In this document: one piece after another, positions 13,557 through 15,329 of the stretch
Layout of the letters: each line of letters begins with the position of its first letter
Position numbering within the stretch: position 1 is the first letter of the stretch
Assembly: GCA_964640195.1 (NCBI GenBank)
Contig: CAZXIC010000023.1
Span: 1 to 15,329, forward strand
Direction of reading: 5' to 3'
DNA length: 15,329 nt
Origin: CAZXIC01 sp964640195
GTDB lineage: Archaea; Iainarchaeota; Iainarchaeia; Iainarchaeales; GCA-2688035
Made by a program: the position numbers and the translations under genes
Notes under the pieces: generated by a model
Seen by the model: only the letters and a program-made list of their open reading frames with translations
Told to the model about the DNA's origin: nothing
The model's database searches: none

Positions 13557-14140
13557 TTTCATTCAGCGGCGTTGACGGATGCGGCAAGACAACGCTTGCA
13601 AGGAAAGCCGTTGAAATGCTGCGTCACAGGCGGGTTAAAGCAAGCTATGTCAGGGTTGCAGACTTGGCGATTGCAAGAAGGGCAGGCGATGCCCTTGGCA
13701 GTGTTTCAAGGCAGAGGGCAATGGCAGCGGTAAGCTCCACGGACAGGGGAATTGCGTTGCTGAGAAAAACAGCCCTTGTTTTTGATGCGCTGCTGTTCAG
13801 GCTGACGGTTCTCTGGGCGAAACTGTCAAATAGTGCGCTTGTCTGCGACAGGTACTTCTTTGATTCAATAGTGCATTTGAATTATCTGGGCATTTCCACA
13901 AAACGATTCGAGCGCATGCTACTTGCAATTGCTCCAAAGCCGACTGTTGTATTTTTTATTGCGGTAAAACCTGCTGTTGCAGCAAAGCGCAACAGAGAGT
14001 TTCCGAAAGGATTTTACGAAAAAAAGCACCTGCTTTATGCAAGGATTTTCAAGGGGGTTAAACATATTGGGCTTGAGAACGCTGATTTGAACAAGGCAGT
14101 GCTGCAGGTTGAAAAAGCAATTGCGGGTGTTTGCAAGTGA
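13550..14140 (+). CDS. Thymidylate-kinase-like P-loop kinase of the glycan locus
   Basis: This 196-residue protein starts with ISFSGVDGCGKTTLARKA (3-20), a Walker A loop of thymidylate-kinase type (G7 to T15). VCDRYFFDSIVHL (98-110) holds the D-R-Y motif (D100, R101) that in thymidylate kinases contacts the phosphoryl acceptor, and VVFFIAVKPAVAAKRNRE matches the adenine-side strand and start of the lid. The lid is short and the nucleoside-specific part (about 30-95) does not show a recognisable dTMP pocket, so a different acceptor is likely. Its position, overlapping the nucleotidyltransferase-like gene by 7 bp and the GT4 gene by 4 bp, speaks against a housekeeping dTMP kinase and for a role in glycan or lipid-carrier phosphorylation (inference). 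The family is clear; the substrate is not. Confidence 0.87.
   Translation: MLISFSGVDGCGKTTLARKAVEMLRHRRVKASYVRVADLAIARRAGDALGSVSRQRAMAAVSSTDRGIALLRKTALVFDALLFRLTVLWAKLSNSALVCDRYFFDSIVHLNYLGISTKRFERMLLAIAPKPTVVFFIAVKPAVAAKRNREFPKGFYEKKHLLYARIFKGVKHIGLENADLNKAVLQVEKAIAGVCK
14126..14129 (+). promoter_or_regulatory. Ribosome-binding site GGTG fixing the GT4 start at 14137
   Basis: GGTG ends 7 bases before the GTG at 14137, which overlaps the previous stop as GTGA. The alternative TTG at 14131 would be only one base from this site, too close to be used. Confidence 0.6.
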
Positions 14141-15255
14141 AAATCCTGTTCGTCACAAGGCCCATCGCCCCCCCTTGGGATGAAGCCAGCAAGAATACTG
14201 TATTTGAACTCGCCAAGCACATGAAATGGCATGAAGTTCACCTGCTTACTGTAAAGGGATTCGCATGCGATGAGAAACATATTGTATCTGAAGGAATCTT
14301 TAGTAAGGGGAGTCTGGTTTCCGGACAATCGTTTGGGCAGAAGCTGCCGCTGTTCTTTAGGCTCGTGCAACATGATGACATTGACATATACCACTTTTTC
14401 TTCAGACCCGCCCCTATTACTGCGCTCGCCGCAAAAATTGCATTGAAATTCAAAAAGAAAAAAACCGTGCAGACAGTGGTCTCGGTTCCAAGGGCGGGAG
14501 AGCAATTAAGGAAATCCCTTTTTGCCGATAAAGTGGTTGTTGGCTCCCTTTTTATGCAAAATAGGTTAAGAGAGGAAGGTATTGAGGCAGAGCTTATACC
14601 TTCTGGCGTAAATGTTGAGCAACTTGCCAAGCCCTATGATGCGCAATCCTGCAAGAAATCCTTTGGGTTTGGCAACGCCCCTGTAATTCTCTTTGCAGGG
14701 AGCTCCGAGCCAAGCAGGGGAATTGGTGTTGTAGCAGATTCAATAGGGGCTGTTGCAAAGTGCTTTCCTCAAGCAAAATTTGTTTTCGCATGCAGGTTTT
14801 TTGGAACGCGTTCATCGACAGAAAATTTGCGTAGGACGAAATTGAAGATAGAGGAACAGGGGTTTGCAGAAAACGCAGTTTTTTTCGGGGGGGTGCCTAA
14901 CATGAAACAGCTGATTCAAGCGGCTGATGTTGTTATTTTCCCCCCCGATACAATGATTTTCAAGTCCGATTATCCCCTGGTTATTATTGAGGCAATGGCG
15001 ATGGGCAAACCCGTCATCATCTCCAACGTCCCGCCATTGAATGAGCTGTTTGATAAAAATTCCAGCATGATGGTCAAAAAAAACAGCCCAAGCGAGCTTT
15101 CCAATGCAATTGTTTCGTTGCTTTCGAACAAAAAAAGGCTTTTTGCAATGGGGAAAAATGCAAGCGCCTTGGCTCAAAAGCGCTTCAGTATTAAATACAC
15201 TTCCGTCAGGTACGAAAAACTGTATGCCCAACTTATGGGGGGGGAACCCCTCTAA
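14137..15255 (+). CDS. GT4-family glycosyltransferase (GT-B fold)
   Basis: This 372-residue protein starts with GTG at 14137, giving the typical N-terminus MKILFVTRPIAPPWDEAS. Mid-protein motifs are IYHFFFRPAPITALAAKIA (84-102), VVGSLFMQNRLREEGIE (134-150) and LIPSGVNVEQL (153-163). The C-terminal donor domain has VILFAGSSEPSRGIGVV (183-199), FFGGVPNMKQLIQAADVVIFP (249-269) and SDYPLVIIEAMAMGKPVI (277-294). E285 is the second Glu of the GT4 E-x7-E motif, but the first is Ser277 (with Asp278 next to it), a departure from the usual pattern. GT4 retaining enzymes add sugars from nucleotide donors to lipid-linked acceptors on the cytoplasmic face. The gene contains unusually long G/C homopolymer runs. 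Its stop is interlocked with a possible minus-strand stop. Donor and acceptor are unknown. Confidence 0.9.
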   Translation: MKILFVTRPIAPPWDEASKNTVFELAKHMKWHEVHLLTVKGFACDEKHIVSEGIFSKGSLVSGQSFGQKLPLFFRLVQHDDIDIYHFFFRPAPITALAAKIALKFKKKKTVQTVVSVPRAGEQLRKSLFADKVVVGSLFMQNRLREEGIEAELIPSGVNVEQLAKPYDAQSCKKSFGFGNAPVILFAGSSEPSRGIGVVADSIGAVAKCFPQAKFVFACRFFGTRSSTENLRRTKLKIEEQGFAENAVFFGGVPNMKQLIQAADVVIFPPDTMIFKSDYPLVIIEAMAMGKPVIISNVPPLNELFDKNSSMMVKKNSPSELSNAIVSLLSNKKRLFAMGKNASALAQKRFSIKYTSVRYEKLYAQLMGGEPL

Positions 15256-15329
15256 GTCTTCTTTTTCTCAGAAAAAGCCGCGCGTAGTCCAAAAAGCAGG
15301 GCGTTGGAAAAAACCACCCCCCATTACTC
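15256..15329. other. Window tail: short inverted repeat and possible minus-strand gene end
   Basis: The 74-bp tail holds a perfect inverted repeat CTTTTTCT-C-AGAAAAAG (15261-15277). A minus-strand frame ending in TAG at 15254-15252 reads NALLFGLRAAFSEKKKT, which resembles the end of a real protein, but it meets a stop codon (15326-15324) just beyond a six-C run at 15318-15323. It could be the C-terminus of a frame-disrupted or misassembled minus-strand gene, or chance. No plus-strand start is evident. Confidence 0.3.

Noticed and set aside
14131..14136. TTG start for the GT4 gene two codons upstream
   Set aside because: It would be one base from the GGTG site; the GTG at 14137 has correct spacing and gives the typical MKILFVT start.
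15261..15277. Inverted repeat as an intrinsic terminator
   Set aside because: The arms meet around one base, so a stable RNA hairpin would need to open several pairs; the stem is mostly A-T and no T tract follows on the plus strand.
1..15329. tRNA, rRNA, CRISPR array, insertion sequence or attachment site
   Set aside because: Nearly all bases are accounted for by genes; no spaced direct repeats, cloverleaf-like segments, terminal inverted repeats or transposase motifs were seen by eye.

Overview
This window is an archaeal surface-glycan / lipid-linked oligosaccharide biosynthesis locus. Several sequence features point to archaea. TATA-like boxes lie about 26-31 bases upstream of starts that have no Shine-Dalgarno sequence, which suggests leaderless transcripts. 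Short GGTG, GGAG or GGAGG sites precede many GTG and TTG starts. AGG is very heavily used for arginine. The glycosyltransferases belong to polyprenol/dolichol-phosphate sugar types. Moderate G+C and small, tightly packed genes would fit a DPANN-type archaeon, but no marker gene is present and the lineage is a guess.

Layout, left to right: (1) The N-terminal half of a DPM1/ALG5-like GT2 glycosyltransferase on the minus strand, running off the left edge (423 to 1). (2) A shared AT-rich promoter region (424-489). (3) A plus-strand run, 490-7511: SAM methyltransferase, large GT-C-like membrane protein, a second degenerate methyltransferase-like protein, dolichol-phosphate-glucose-synthase-like GT2, B12-binding radical SAM enzyme, and GT39-like membrane glycosyltransferase. 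(4) A minus-strand pair, 9642-7508, converging on run 3 with interlocked stop codons: a radical SAM/SPASM-like enzyme coupled by an ATGA overlap to a membrane-anchored GT2. (5) A 149-bp divergent promoter region. (6) A plus-strand run, 9792-15255: UDP-N-acetylhexosamine 6-dehydrogenase, Wzx/MOP-type flippase, NTP_transf_5-like protein, thymidylate-kinase-like P-loop protein and GT4 glycosyltransferase. The last four overlap or nearly abut and look translationally coupled. (7) A 74-bp tail that may hold the 3' end of a minus-strand gene.

Working model (inference): nucleotide-sugar and polyprenol-phosphate-sugar donors are made on the cytoplasmic face (dehydrogenase and DolP-sugar synthases). 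Cytoplasmic GT2 and GT4 enzymes build a lipid-linked glycan, the flippase exports it, and GT-C enzymes extend or transfer it on the outside. Two methyltransferase-like proteins and two unrelated radical SAM enzymes could decorate it. The most unusual parts are the radical SAM/GT2 coupled pair and the overlapping flippase / nucleotidyltransferase-like / kinase-like / GT4 block, whose substrates cannot be read from sequence. No RNA genes, CRISPR arrays, insertion sequences or integration sites were seen.
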